Source: Gigaspora margarita (lineage: Eukaryota; Glomeromycota; Glomeromycetes; Diversisporales; Gigasporaceae). From it: a stretch of 64,000 bases of DNA. The translations under genes were made by a program, and so were the position numbers. Shown here piece by piece: positions 1-13,246 of this stretch (position 1 is the stretch's first letter; each line of letters begins with the position of its first letter). A model generated the notes under the pieces. It was not told the origin of the DNA, searched no databases, and was given only the letters and a program-made list of their open reading frames with translations. The stretch covers positions 140,178 through 204,177 of the forward strand of contig WTPW01001239.1 in assembly GCA_009809945.1 (NCBI GenBank), read 5' to 3'.

Positions 1-2140
1 AAAAAAAAAAAAAAGTAATTATAATAATACAACCTATTCCTTAATATCAAAAAAAAAAAAAATAAAAAAAATAATACAACCTATTCTTCTAAGTAAATTT
101 TTTTTAAATACAAATTATATAAACATTTTAAATACCATATATATTACTATATATATATTTATATATATGTATATAATATAGTATATTCTTGTTTTTTTTT
201 ATACTCTATATATATATATATATATATACAATATATAAAAATTTAGTATACAATATTTGTGATTTAAATTTAAATATATAGACAATAAAAAGTATATAAA
301 TCTAAAATACTGTACTATTGTTTTTAATAATTTAAAAAAATTTGGGTTTAATTTGTCTAAATTCTAAAAATTCACGTATATCTTTGGTCTAAAATACGAG
401 ATATATAAATCTTAAAATGTACGTAATATGGTATGTATCCGTGAGTTTGTTAATACTCATATTGTAGTTTCACAAAGACTTTTACTAAATCAATATGGTA
501 AGGACTTATTTGTGACAACAATTTTAGCGGTTCCTTATACCAAAAAAAAAAAAAAATTATGGCGCATTTTTTTTTTTGTATTAAAAATCATAAAATCAGG
601 AAAAATCGATGCATAAACAAAAGAATGTGAAAATGGTTCTTTTGAAAAAATAATGTCATTGTGCCTAAGGATTAACCAGAATTAAGCTGTCATATTTGTA
701 AAAAAAAAACTAGCCGGATTTAAACATTTTAAGTTAAACATGATTGGTGGCTTTATTCTGGTTTAAGGCAAGATAATAACCCTAAAATAAAATCCCTAAA
801 AAAAAAAAAAAAATAATAATAATAAAAAATTATACATTATATTTTAGATAAAATATTAAATATTCATGATAGTATTTTTAAAATATGAATTAAAAATTGG
901 GAGCGATGATTTGTAACAAAAAATTTTTTATTTTGAGTGTTCCGATTGAAAAGATGCAATAAATCATCGCTTTGCATATGTGCGGAATGAGAATTGGTGA
1001 TACAGACATGTGGTAAACCATGAATTGTCCGGAAAGTACCGACAATGATTTATTATTGGTTTGTGAAGACTATCCGCAGAGGATCGTAAACTAAGAGTAA
1101 ATCAATTAATTGGTTAATCGTCAAAATAAATTCGGAGACGATTAATCTTATACTAATCTTAAATCATCTTTGAGGAGAACATTGCATTCAGGGGAATTTT
1201 AAAAAATTTTGCATTTTATATGATTATATATATATATATATTTTTTTTTTATTACGCAGAAACCTTAAGATATTTTAAAAGCAACAGATTCGTAAGTACG
1301 TACTTATGTAGTTATCCATAAGTTTTTAATAAAAAAAGTTACTAAATCGATACTAAGTCTATATATAAAATATAATAACGATACGATAATGATAATCTAT
1401 ATGTTTTTACCGATTTTGAAGAACAACTGATTTGCCTACCAATAAAAAACAAATTTAAGATAGGCTAAATTTGGATTGACGCAGTTATCAAATGGTATAC
1501 ATAATAAGAAAAAAAAAACCTGCATACAATGGGTAGCATTATACAAGTTTTCAAAATTCACGAGCCTCATTATTATTATGTGAATATAGATGCGATGATC
1601 AACAGCAAATCATTATATATGTATGATCCCGTGATACACATAACAGACATCGGTACGAAACATAATTGAAACATATTATACATTTTAATGTCTAAATCAC
1701 TATGTTCCGGATGTTCCGAACAAATATACATCAAAAATATATAACGACTTACGACTGAAAACAAAATTGACTGTAAATAAAAAATGTATAAATTTTCTTT
1801 TATGTAATAAGAACCATCCATATTTCTTATCACTACATTACAAGAATTGTTTTTTTTTTTTTTTTTTTTCAAAAGAAACCTTGATTATGTACAAGAAAAT
1901 TAAAATAAGTATTAAAAGAAATTAAGGTCAGAAAAATGTATTATTAAAAAAAGGGAAATCATAATGAAAACAAGATGATTTTTTTTTGTGTATGAATGAA
2001 AGAAACTTGTTTAAAACTGGAATCATTGTAAACCTTGAAATGCTCTATGATGGAATTTTTTTTTTTGAAAATAATTCGCATACAAAGAATCATATTTATC
2101 TTAAATCATATGATAAATTTGACTCGTGGACTTCTTCATG
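1..2140. other. AT-rich intergenic DNA
   Basis: No convincing gene. The stretch holds A and T homopolymer runs, a TA microsatellite near 205-228 and another near 1224-1240. Short reading frames here (for example 428-616 and 1576-1872) are low-complexity, lack recognisable domains and look accidental. The final part should contain the 3' UTR of the MIT-domain gene that ends at 2141. Confidence 0.6.
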
Positions 2141-3381
2141 TCAACATTCTTCAGTAATAGTAAGGGTATTATCATTTCCGGCAGTCTCATAATCCACTTG
2201 TAATTTTTTCAAATCACGATATGAAGACGAATCTTTATAAGCAATTCCAGCCTTCATTGCAGCAGCTAACCCTATGAATAAAGCATTTCCAACTTTTTCG
2301 TGTACATTATATTGTTGATCAATCTCTAAAGCTAAATTGATGCCAGTTCGAGAAATTTCCCAAGCTTTATCTTGTAAACCATAAGCTTCATCAATAGTTT
2401 TAATTTTATTCATAGTGTAATTAACGGTAGCCGATATAGCATCTGGGATTGGAGATTGTTTAAGTGCTACAGCACTTGTGATTGCAGCTTGAATTATGTG
2501 TTGCGATATTCCAGGTCCTTCAGGTCTGCTATTTTCTGAGGTAGAAGAAGTAACTTGTCCTTCTTTAGAATTAGTACTTTCACTGAACTCTTCAGTTAAA
2601 CCTGCGCGATCCATAAAATCTCGTAATTTCGCTACCAATGCATCCTTTCGTGATTGATCAGCATGAACTAAAAAAAAAAAAGAAAAAAAAATTTTAATTT
2701 TTTTTTTTTTTTTATTAACTTTATTTTAAATAAATTATTACACACGAAAAAAATGATTATTAAAAACGTACTTGGAAGAGCTTCGAGCATATGTTCTAAA
2801 CCGAGCAAGTAAAGATCCAACGCACAATCAGGATTTCCTTGATGATCTTCTTCAACAGCAAAAGCAGAGAAAGCAATGGCTTGATCGATCTTTTTTCTAT
2901 TTAATTTATTAGAAGGTTTCTTTCTTCTATGAGTATGTGATGCGGCAGGTGATTGTGAAGTAGATACATTAGCTACTATAGAGTTATGACGATTATTGTT
3001 TGACGTAGTTATGGGAGAGAGCAAATTTGCTCTAGTAGTAATAAGGCTACCCATGTTACTAGCTTCCGGATTAGAAGCGATGGCTGTAGAAAGAGAATTT
3101 TTTTGTTGTTTTTGATGAGTCACTCTTCGAGAAGTGTTATTATTATTATGAGTTGGTTGTTGAGGAGCAGTTGGTGAACTCAAATCATTTGTATCAGGGG
3201 AAGTTATATTTTGAGAAGTTTTTTCTTGTTGACTGAAATAACTACTTAAAGGAAGCATAGCTAAAGAAGACGATAGAAGTTGAGTAGGAAGAGCAGATGG
3301 CATTGCTATATTACCAAAAAGACCTCTGGCATTTTGAGCATTCGAACTATGATAGGAAAAGGCAGTTGGTGCATCAAACAT
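2141..3381 (-). CDS. MIT-domain protein, two exons
   Basis: A host gene of 378 residues. Exon 1 is 3381-2772 and exon 2 is 2667-2141, joined across a 104-bp intron (2668-2771) with donor GTACGT and acceptor TTTAG after a pyrimidine tract. Splicing in phase 1 joins ...LEALP to IHADQSRKDALVAKL, which restores a continuous MIT-type (microtubule interacting and trafficking) three-helix bundle at about residues 160-230. Residues 1-155 are rich in Ser, Thr, Asn and Gln and probably disordered. The last 120 or so residues form a second helical region with Ala-rich stretches that I cannot name. MIT domains usually bind ESCRT-III tails in endosomal sorting, so a membrane-trafficking role is inferred from family only. 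The start is the first ATG of the open frame, and no in-frame upstream ATG is obvious. Both exons are clean, unlike the decayed transposon frames elsewhere in the window. Confidence 0.85.
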
Positions 3382-4756
3382 TGTTTTTACAACAAATGAT
3401 AATAATAACTTATAACGTAACTAACGTAACTATGATAGGTAAAAAAAGGATGTCAATATAAAAAATCCAGGTAACGAAATTTAACGAAATCGACTCTGTT
3501 TATAAAAAAAAAAAAAAATCAATAGTATTGTGCGAAGTAAGAGCTATTTATTATCTACGAAATGATAGTAAATGTATAAAGTAAGCACGTAAAGTTATAC
3601 AGTAATAAATAAATATTGGAATATATAACGTACAGTATAAAAAAAAGAAAAAAAAAGGTATGTATATATATATATAATATATATACGTATTTTATGTTGC
3701 ATAAATGAATAAGGTAAAATAAGCCGTGTTTAGGTTAATTGTATTAATCGTATTAATTGTATAGATTTGGTATGTATTAAAATGCAACGATGCGTCACAT
3801 TATCATTATCACACCATTTTCCTTCTCTGCTAGTTTTGATAAAAGCACACCGAATAGATAATTTTTCAATCGGATTCAGGGTCCACTTTATATTTATCAA
3901 AAAAAAAGAGAGAAGCAGAGAAATATTTAAAATACGGATAATTATGATTTCAATTAATTTATTTATTATTATTATAAAATCGGGTGGTAGAAAAATCCAA
4001 AAGAAAACATGTCATTGTATGATTGGTTCATTTTAAGAACCACAAACAAGCAACGTGTTCAATTCGCTTTCACAAACAAAAACTTAACCGAATGGCGATG
4101 CTAAAGATATGCATTAAACGATTCGCTAAAGAACAATGGTAAATTTAGCTTATTCTATATTATTATTAAGAAATTTATCGTAAAAGAATCTTTGAAGAAT
4201 AATATATACAGTAATAAAAAAAAAAAAAATAACGAATACTAAAATTTAAAAAATAGTTATTAAAAATATAAGAACAATCAATAACAGTTACGATAGATAA
4301 AGATGCATATATTTTTTTTTGGAAAGTGATATTTAACGATCTGGTGTGACAGTTAAATTGAGTGTTTACTTGATCTGAACGCAATCTTACAAGAACATGC
4401 CATTTTAAGTTGCCTCCATTTTAATACTGTACCATATATATAAAATAAAATAACGTTTGAATCTAGATCTACTTAGAACAGCCACGCACTTCTTCGCAGT
4501 AGATTTCTCTCTAAAGGTTTTGTTACAGTGTTGTGTATGTATTTTCGTTTGATTTGTGGTTTCGGTTAAGGTTAATCACATTCAGGAACATTTGATTTCA
4601 TGCTCACCTTAATAATAGGAGTTAAAGCATATTCGGATGACTAATATTACATCATTATATTAGTGCTTATATATTATACGTATAAACTTTTTTTTTTTTT
4701 TATTTAAAATCAATTTAAATTATAATATGATGCTAATGATCTATATTTTATATATA

Positions 4757-4871
4757 ATAATATATATATATATATATATCTGATATATATATATATATAT
4801 ATATATCTGATATGTATATATATATATATATATCTGATATATATATATCGATATATATATATATATATACG
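4757..4871. repeat. TA microsatellite with CTGATA interruptions
   Basis: Runs of TA are punctuated about every 32 bp by CTGATA (near 4789, 4806 and 4834), giving a compound tandem repeat, as if one unit of TA run plus CTGATA had been copied several times. Confidence 0.85.
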
Positions 4872-5564
4872 TATACTTTTATGATCAACTGTTGTTTACA
4901 GGATTAGGCCGATCACGGGCGTAAATCTTGAAAAAATAAAAAAGCAAATGATTTTCTATCATTTTTATGTCCATTATCATTCCACTAAATATATTTATCC
5001 ATTTCACATAAATGTTACACATTCACCACGCCTAAAATTAATTTAGAACACTGAACAAAATCTGACTTGTCTTGTTTGTATTATTTGGTTCCTTCTTTTA
5101 AACTTTTTTAAGCCTTTAAACAAAGAATGCTTTGCTTCGTTTAACCATTCCGGTCATGCAAGGGTTCGTAATATCCTTTCCGTGCTTTTTTTGTTGTGTT
5201 GATATCCATTATTATCGTCCTTGAATGCTTGTCATGCTTGTTATGTTTGTCATGCTTTTATATGCTTCATAATGTAGATTCACATGAGTAAGATACATTG
5301 AATCTATCTTTTATGTATTTCATCGCGTTCAATCTCTCAATTTTTAATATCCAAAAAATTATTAAGCGCGCCATTGTACTTGCATAAAACATTTTATATT
5401 CCCTAAATAATTTCTTATTGGATCTTTTTTTGGTGAAGGTTTCATTCAATTTTGTAATTATTGAAAGTATCTGACACATATGTCTGTAAGATTGCTTCGT
5501 GCATGTTTTCACAAATGCTACTATTTAAAAAAAATGTATTAAAACCTTTGTGGCCTTATTTTTC

Positions 5565-5650
5565 CTACCTTGGTTCTATTCTTCTACCTTGGTTCTGTTC
5601 TTCTCTCTTCCTTTTCTACTCTCTTCCTTTTCTACTCTCTTCCCGTCGAT
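5565..5650. repeat. polypyrimidine tandem repeat
   Basis: Two copies of CTACCTTGGTTCT followed by TTCTT are joined to two and a half copies of CTCTCTTCCTTTTCTA. The plus strand is almost purely pyrimidine. Confidence 0.75.
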
Positions 5651-7757
5651 CTTTCTAAAGGAATTGCAAAAATGAAAAAAAAAAAAAAATCTCATTAAAA
5701 ATGAATACTTGCTTGATAAATATTCTTATCTAATCAAAATTAATTGGTTTTTATTTTCTAAAAAAAAAATAACAAGTGCTGTTTAAAAAGGAGAATTTTT
5801 ACGGAGTGCTTCTTTTGCACATGTAGCTGCTTACATTTACTGAATGTTCTCAGTAATTGGCTTATCACAAGTTGTGTAAGGATTATTAGTATTATTAGTG
5901 GAAACGATTAATGACTTGATGATGGTCTTTCATGTGAGAAGGCGTACTCGATTTCTAAGAAATTAAGGAAATGCTTGCCTCAAGTATAGCTTCTTTTAAT
6001 AAACATATTGTTCTGATCATATATTCATATTCGTTAATAATTTATCCGATACATTTTTATATAATACATGTATTTGTATCAAATTTATTCATATTACTTC
6101 GATCCACGAACTTACATCGGGTCAATAAACCATTACTACATGAACGAATCAGGAATATTAAATAAAAAAATTTTTCTGCGAATTTTTGATTTGAGTTGAC
6201 AATTATAACTTTTAAAGTGTGCACACTTACTAATAAATAGTCATTTGACTATTTGATTTATTTCGGCTATCATGACGTCAAAATCTCTGTAAAACAAATA
6301 AATTCAGTTTTAATTATTTGGCTTTTTGATATCATTTAAAAAAGTAGGTATTAAAAATTTATATATTTTTTTTTTGGGATATATTGTTTAAAACAGGTTG
6401 ATAACTCAAATTTGGTAAGTAGAAACAAAATATATATCAGATATATTAATTTAATAATCAAAAAGATAAAATGTACTGTAAATTTTAATATTTAACTAAT
6501 TCGGTTTCAAACTTTTTTATTAAATTTTTGTAGTACTGTAATTACTATATCTAGGACAAGAATGGCAAAGTACAGGATTAGTATATGTGGTTGTAATTAA
6601 GTGTCCAATAAGTAACCGTAGTAATATAAAGATGTGATTATAAATTATATTTTAAATTTATTAACCTAAATTTTAAATTTAACTTCTATTATTGTTATAC
6701 AAAAATTTATATTTGATTAAAATAAATAATTATCTTAATTTATAAATTTTTATAAATTAAAATTTGGGTTTAAAAATTAGAGTTGGAAAAAGATATATAA
6801 TGTATACAATATATATAAATTATATATACAGTATATAGTATAAATATAAATTAAAAATCTTTAAATACCCAAACAGATTAATATAATAATAAAATTCAAA
6901 TATTTTTACTATAAAAATTTTTTATTTTTGTACTAATTAAAATTGGCTACTACGATACTAAAATTTGAATCTATTTTTATATAAAATTTTTTATTTGTTT
7001 TTAGAATTTCAAATTAAAATTAATAATTAAAAGTATACATAAATTTTAATAGAGTTTATTTTTTAAATTGTAATTTTAAATTTTAATATTAGCTAATTTT
7101 TAGTCTTAGCTATAATATTAATTCATTATATAAATAGTTATATAATTATATAAGATTTTTTTTATTATTACTAAGCTTGTAAAAATTAAAATAAAAAAAT
7201 TTTTATAATTAAAAACATATATACTTTTTTTAGAAAAACTGATACATTCTTTTATAAAGTAGATAAAGGTATTGTAATCAGAAAAAATATTGTAATCAAT
7301 TTATATATTTTGTAATTTGGTGATCAAAATCAAATAAATTTTGTACTATTCAATTTGTCTTAAGATAAATCAAATGGTATAAAAATATTTAACTTTGATT
7401 ACTAAATTACAAAATATCATTATTTATACAAAATATAAATTTTAGGCAATTACTATTTGTACACTAGTGTATAAACACAAATACATATGATAACTTAAAA
7501 TTTTGTTTATGAAACACTCTTCGGGCTTTAAAAAAAAATATTCCTTGCAAAATTTTATTATAAACTATAACCCTTTCAATCCCAAAGCTCATACTAACCC
7601 TAATCTTAAATTGGTTTAACTTTGGTCTATAATTTATATATTACGCAGATTTGCAAATCAATTAATTAGTACCCATGTACATATACATAATGTATAAATA
7701 GTTGTTTCCTAAATTTTATATATATTTAAGCTTATTATTAAAATATATATACTTTTA

Positions 7758-8072
7758 ATAATAAATAACTTTTGATTTACTGATTCATTTTGAATAATTT
7801 TATTACCAAAATAACTATCTTTATGAGATGACTTTAATGAGCACAAAATTATTAAAATTTAATTACAAAATACTAGGATTGATATAGATCTGCTTTATTT
7901 CAAAAAATTATATTAGAAAATTTGTAGATTTTAAATACAAACTTTTAATAATTTATAAAATCCTATAATTAGATTTTAACAATTTCAATCTCAATAGAAT
8001 CACTTTATTAAAATAATTATTTTGGTAATAAAATTATTTAAAACAGACTATTAGATCAAAAAGTTATTTATT
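7758..8072. repeat. foldback element, family F2, copy a
   Basis: The left part reads AATAACTTTTGATTTACTG, then ATTACCAAAATAACTATC. The right part is its inverted counterpart (GGTAATAAAATTATTTAAAA, then GATCAAAAAGTTATTTATTA). The same arm sequence recurs at 52348-52786, 56661-56890 and 63524-63612. This copy is the most diverged. Confidence 0.6.
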
Positions 8073-8289
8073 AACAATATTATCTTTTTCACTAAAGTTT
8101 AATTTTTATATATACTTTGTATAATTTCTAATAATTTCTAAAGTATGATTTAGAAAAATTAATACTAATTTAGCTAGCTAAGCTAATTTTTAAATATTAA
8201 CTTAGTTTAGTTGATAAATAATAATCGACTATAAATACTAGTAATTATTGTATCCCTTAATTTGTAATATAGACAAATTTGCCTATATT

Positions 8290-8397
8290 AGTTACAGGAC
8301 ATGTTCTTTTACAGAGATTTCAAATGCTGTTATTTATAAATCAAATAAATTGACTCATCTAATTTTATATATAAATTTATACAAAAAAATTATTTAA
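8290..8397. repeat. FB1 foldback element, left terminal segment
   Basis: The sequence from GTTACAGGACATGTT to the TTAA at 8394-8397 continues after the inserted DDE transposon at 14334. Together the two pieces match the reverse complement of 46624-46830 almost base for base, so this is one end of a palindromic element later split by two insertions. Confidence 0.75.
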
Positions 8398-8696
8398 TTC
8401 GTGATCCGCGAGGGAACCAGTGAAATTTACTAATTGATTTCGGGAAAATATTTGCAGATCATTTATAAAAAAGATAAAAATTAACAAACTTTATTTCATA
8501 TTAACCAGACAAATTAAATCCTAGTTTGCGTTAAAAGTAGCACAATCGATTACGTAAAACCAAGATAATCAAATATCGGTATTTTTTTTAAAAAATGTTC
8601 TTTTATTAAAAATTTTATATTGGGGAAACGCCAGATTCTGCCCTCTAAAACCCTATGTTTTTTTGCAATTCGGGTATGTACATATATAGACTTTTT

Positions 8697-11463
8697 TTAG
8701 TTATTGTTATAAATTTTCATTTGCGCCGTTTTTTGCTTATGTTGCGTCGCATATCTTGCTATCCAATTTTGAATAGTTGACACTTTTGGAACGTCGCTTT
8801 CCTCTAAACTACCAATTTTCACCAATTCTATTAATTCTTTTTGCATTTCTTCTGCACTATATCTATCACTTTTATCAGCATTACCCACCAAAAAATACCC
8901 TTCCAAGTAAGCTATTACATGCTTATTAATTCTTTTGCCTACCCCTTTTTTTCCGAATTTTTGATTTTCCTTTAGCGCCCATCCTAATGTAAGTGGAAAT
9001 TCTTCATGCACGCTTTATTTAGTGGCATGTTATACAACTTTATGAGTCTACGTTTTGTATATAAAAAAATTATGACATGAACGAACTTAGTATTACCTTT
9101 TTTCTTCACTTGGTTTTTGTAGGTGGTCAACTATTAGGTGACGAGAAATAACACCTAAAAACATAAATCAAAAACCACGTAAGTTGTAGAAAAATGCACT
9201 AATAGAATAGTAACATATTACCTGATTGTAATGGGATAAACTACGGAGATTTGGGGATCGTATGTTGAGAAACTTGAGGATTCAGTTTTTGTATTTCTTT
9301 TTTTTCAATTTTTCTAATTTCGCTAGTGAAAAATCGTTCCATTCACCAATATTAGGCATTGCGCGTGCTCGAACATATCCCGCATATTCACCATCGCACG
9401 GCCACTCCCATGAGAACCAGTTTGAATTACCCGGTAAAGTATTGATCCATTTTTTACCTGAAACTAATAAAAAAGATTGATCTATCTGTTGATTTAAATC
9501 TCATACTTTTTTTTTTTACCTTTAGTACGTTCTGGCTCTAACTGAGCTACTGATGTTCCACGAATTCCTTCGATTGCTAGTTCAATGTCTGACCCCTGCG
9601 TAATATCAAATCCTAAATGAACACGATGATTAATAGCGTGCGAAATCTAGAAATATATAATTGGTAAAAGTAAATTGATTAAGTGTGTTGAATAAATGCT
9701 AACCCAAATCTGTCAAAAAAAAGGGCAAGTTAAAAAAAAACAAAAAAAAAAAATTGGTAAATTAAACCTGTGCGTGATGGGAATCGATTGTCGTTTTAGC
9801 CTCCCCGGCTTTGAGAAAAGTCCATTTCCTAACATGAATGTTATACCATTCTTTCCATTGCCCCATAATCATCATTAGATCTGCATTGTGATAATGGGGA
9901 CCATTATCAGATAAAAAAGAAATCCATTCAGGCTGAGAATTAAGTTCGGTTACTGTGGCGTGTAGTGAGGAAGCCGTAAACCAGGCGTCTTGGCGTGAAT
10001 CTGTCGACCAATAGTCAAAAGCGCGAACTTGTAAATTGTTACTATTAGACAGGCGAGTATATACCAATACTGAGTATAATGACCATCCTTTTTTCCCAAA
10101 GAAGTCTTGCTTTGTTTTACGTGCACTTTTTGGTAGAATTTTCATTTTATAGTCTACAACGATCATGGCACCTTTGTCATTAAGCCCATCTAAATGCGCA
10201 TTAAATTGTGCATTAAGATAAACTTTCCTTGTTTGATGCACCAAGTAGTATAGTAGGTATTCTTGTAACTCTTTTAATTCTGTATGAAGGTCAGATGGTG
10301 TGTGTTCCCGAATTTGTCTAAATAAGTAAAAAAAACTCCACACCGATTACAGGTTAGTTTATGAAATTCTGCGCAAGCTCCGAAAGCATAAGGCATACAA
10401 TGATTAATACAGGTATCATGGTTTATATAACCAAAAAAATCAACTTTTAGTTCATTTTCATAATCTTTTTTCAAATATCTTTGTAGGTTATTACATTCGG
10501 ATAATAATCGTTCCTTTAATTACAAATTATTTGATATTAAAGGTAATTGTGTACTAGAATTCAAAAATTTGACAAGTTAAATGACATCTTTTGAACACTA
10601 TTAACTTGCAATATGATGATTTCGCGGACACTGATGTCTGCGAAATCACATGATTCACACGATAGAATAATTGTTGAAATAGTATTCAAAGGGAGCCAAT
10701 TACAGCAATTTAATTTTTGGGTAATGTAAATTTACCTGATGATCCAAGTCTGCATAGTGTTGTATTAATTTTCTAAGCTCATCAAATGTTTCGTATCCAT
10801 ACATATTACAGATCGAGCAAAGACCGCCCAAGTCTTCCTTATATATATATTGGCCGCCTTCTAAATATTTATAAAATGAAGTTCTTTTAACGCCATTAGG
10901 ATACTCTTCGTGAAATCGTTCCCATAAGATCTCTTTGTCATTTTTTAGATAATGTACAGGTAATCCAGTAACACTATCCGTTTTATAAGAACTCATTATT
11001 ACATTTGCTTTATTTTGAAAAAAGTACTCAATTTGTCCTCTTTTTTCTGGTAATAACCTTTCTAAAGTTATCTTAGGTTTTTCTAACTGAATACCTCCTG
11101 GACCATTAACGCAAGCGTATTGACGTGCTTCAGCAATTAAATAATTCAAAACCTAGAACAAATATTCTGTTATTTAAATTTTTGTTTGACTGTTAAGATA
11201 TGCTAATATTTTGCCAGACACTAACTAGTAATTTTTTTTAATTATATCATAGGGAAGTTTATCGGCAATAATCGACAATATTCTTCTTTTTCCGTCAATT
11301 CCACGAATGTTAACATCTAAGGCATCCTGAAATGCACTCCAAAATTTATCCGTAATATTTTCATGGTCTTCCGGAAAAGTACGAAGATACCCATTTTCAT
11401 ACAGCTGCTTTAATGTAGCTTGATCTTTTACCGGATCTTTTGATCGAGTCCAAAATTCGAACT
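8697..11463 (-). pseudogene. DDE transposase, multi-exon, decayed
   Basis: Coding blocks in 5'-3' order are 11463-11230 (FWSAFQDALDV..GKRRILSII), 11155-10735 (LCSICNMYGYETF), about 10510-9762, 9655-9513 (SHAINHRVHLGFDI), about 9470-9245 (WFSWEWPCDGEYAG) and 9011-8697 (C-terminus, DVPKVSTIQNWIARYA). They are separated by short intron-like gaps, several with GT and AG borders. A Cys/His cluster (CINHC..CAEFHKLTCNRC) precedes the catalytic core. Candidate DDE residues lie in IVVDYKMKIL, FLSDNGPHYHN and KAGEAKTTID. At least two single-base frameshifts are needed, one at the T run near 10330 and one near 9300. The family resembles multicopy transposase proteins I recall from Rhizophagus. Its zinc cluster probably binds DNA or zinc, by inference only. 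Confidence 0.7.
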
Positions 11464-11551
11464 ATAAGAACTATAAGGTTAGAATTATATATGCTGTATA
11501 TTAGATTATTATATATGTCAGTTAAAAAATTATCCAGGTGTCCGAATTTTA

Positions 11552-11772
11552 CAAGAGGGTCCCCAAAATTCCGAGTTGTATGTATCAGATTTAGGTTGCT
11601 GTTTAGTTGTTAGCGGGTTCTATTCAAAATTATTAGCTGGGTATTTTTTACTTATGATTTCATTAGTAAATTTTTTATGATCTTGGGGCATAAATTGATC
11701 TATTCCGATCCAGCTGACCATGATTCTGACGCCTCCGACATATTCTGACCCGGAATTTTTGGGACCCTCCTG
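11552..11772. mobile_element. 221-bp MITE, Tc1/mariner type
   Basis: The inverted ends are CAAGAGGGTCCCCAAAATTC and (from the right) CAGGAGGGTCCCAAAAATTC, flanked by TA on both sides (11550-11551 and 11773-11774). TA duplication with a CA(A/G)GAGGG terminus fits a Tc1/mariner-mobilised MITE. It sits in the probable intron of the TTAA transposon. Confidence 0.8.
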
Positions 11773-12066
11773 TATAAGTTCTGGCTGTTCACTTTAAATT
11801 TTGGTCTGATATAAATTTTAATCTGATGCGCAAAATATAATATATATATACTATAATTTTCTAACATGGGTACTTGAGAGTAAAGGTGCATATATTATGC
11901 AGTAATGCCATAACGATAATAAATTACGGCAAAAAAAACTTTTTTTATAGATTTATCCCGGATACCTAAGTATGGGTGCCCGGGATTTAACCTTAAACAG
12001 TTTTCAAGTATAGCCCACAGGGGTATGCATGTAGGTGAATATATACATTATTATTATTATTATAAA

Positions 12067-12227
12067 ACAGGGTGAAACCTGAGTTACGAAATAGTGAAAT
12101 CCACTTTGTAGATCAGGTTAGGGTGAAATTCGCGTTTTAATATATTTTTATTTGATAAAAGCAGATTTTACCCTCATGTGATGATCAAAGCAGATTTCAT
12201 TATTTCGCAACTCAGGTTTCACCCTGT
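12067..12227. mobile_element. 161-bp MITE
   Basis: The inverted ends ACAGGGTGAAACCTGAGTT and its reverse complement span about 35 bp with two mismatches, ending ACCCTGT at 12227. ATT-rich microsatellite lies on both sides, which hides any TSD. Confidence 0.75.
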
Positions 12228-12245
12228 CATATTATTATTATTATT

Positions 12246-13246
12246 TTAAAAGATTACCATAGACTCTTTTTTAAAAGGTGTTATATTAGTACAGCCTGTA
12301 TGTTGTAATAAGGCTTTCCACGCATGCAGTTCACGATCTTTAACTGTATAGTCTGGTGGGTATATTTCTTTTAGTTTTGTTGTTAATTCAATAAGGTTAC
12401 TTTCTTGATTTTGCCAGCTAATAAAAAATTTTGTCCATTCTATAGACATATTAATATGTTTTCTTAGATGATAATTAAAAAGTTTATTCATTATATGTTC
12501 ATTTTGCCAATCATCTACAGTACATGAAAGGGTATGTTCTTTGCTGATTTCCGACTTCGTTTGTTCATGTTCAAGTCCGAACAGCATACTTCCTGTAAAT
12601 TGTTTTAATATACCGATTTTATTCCAAACAATATTAGGGTTAGTATCATGAAAAACGTGAATTTCTTGAGAATGTTGATAGATTCTAATGATCGCTTCTC
12701 TGTTATCAAATTCTTGAAAAAATAATGCTCGGGTTTTGCAAAAGTTATGCACAAAAGAGCTTTGATAACCTTTTCTAGCATAATTCCAATCAGCATTGTT
12801 CGATTTACTAATTCCAGAAACAATCAAATTTAAATCCCCAATTCTAAAGCTATAAGGGCAAAAATAAATATCAGAAAGTAATGTTTTACATATCTCTGAA
12901 TCATCATATCCTATAACAGAAAGACTATCTAATCTAGTTTTTGTAAAAATGCTTGTTTATATATAGAGGTAATTGCTTCTGATGAGCTTTTACATATATC
13001 ACTTTGCAAAGCTTCTGATTGACATATGTATCCAGGTTCAAAATTATCCTGAACTAATGTAATTATGAAGTCACGCTTATTTATTGTAGTTATAGTTTTC
13101 ATACCAAGACGAACTGGATAAAGAAGAGTATACGTTAAGTCATCATTAGTTGGACGTGAAATCCACCAATCTTTGGAATACGGCCCAAAATGTAGACTTT
13201 GTACAATTTCACCCCATAATATAAGCGTAACTTTGTATTTTGACAT
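12246..13246 (-). pseudogene. N-terminal reading frame of the TTAA transposon
   Basis: This begins MSKYKVTLILWGEIVQSL at 13246 and ends ITPFKKESMVIF at 12246, with one frameshift near 12930 (LQKLD in one frame and LDSLSVIGYDDSEIC in the next). It holds conserved-looking aromatic and acidic stretches (FGPYSKDWW, HAWKALLQHTGCTNI) but no domain I can name. It lies upstream of and co-directional with the DDE exons. Its final codons contain GGTAATCT, so it could be a 5' exon of the same transposase transcript or a separate accessory protein. The two MITEs lie between it and the next exon, in what would then be an intron. Confidence 0.6.

Larger units (their letters stand above)
3382..7757. other. 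AT-rich intergenic DNA upstream of the MIT gene
   Basis: No gene that I can support. Reading frames of 60-90 codons (3767-4036, 4175-4384, 5267-5512, 5971-6165) are low-complexity with no domain. The part just upstream of 3381 must hold the MIT gene promoter, but no motif stands out. From about 6600 onward the sequence becomes even more AT-rich and resembles worn-out repeat DNA. Confidence 0.5.

Noticed and set aside
428-616. 62-codon frame
   Set aside because: Low-complexity Lys/Phe-rich translation across A and T runs, with no domain and no conservation argument.
1576-1872. 98-codon minus-strand frame
   Set aside because: Starts in a poly(A) translation, lacks domains, and lies in unremarkable AT-rich DNA.
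11700-11891. 63-codon minus-strand frame
   Set aside because: It overlaps the 221-bp MITE end and is created by that insertion.
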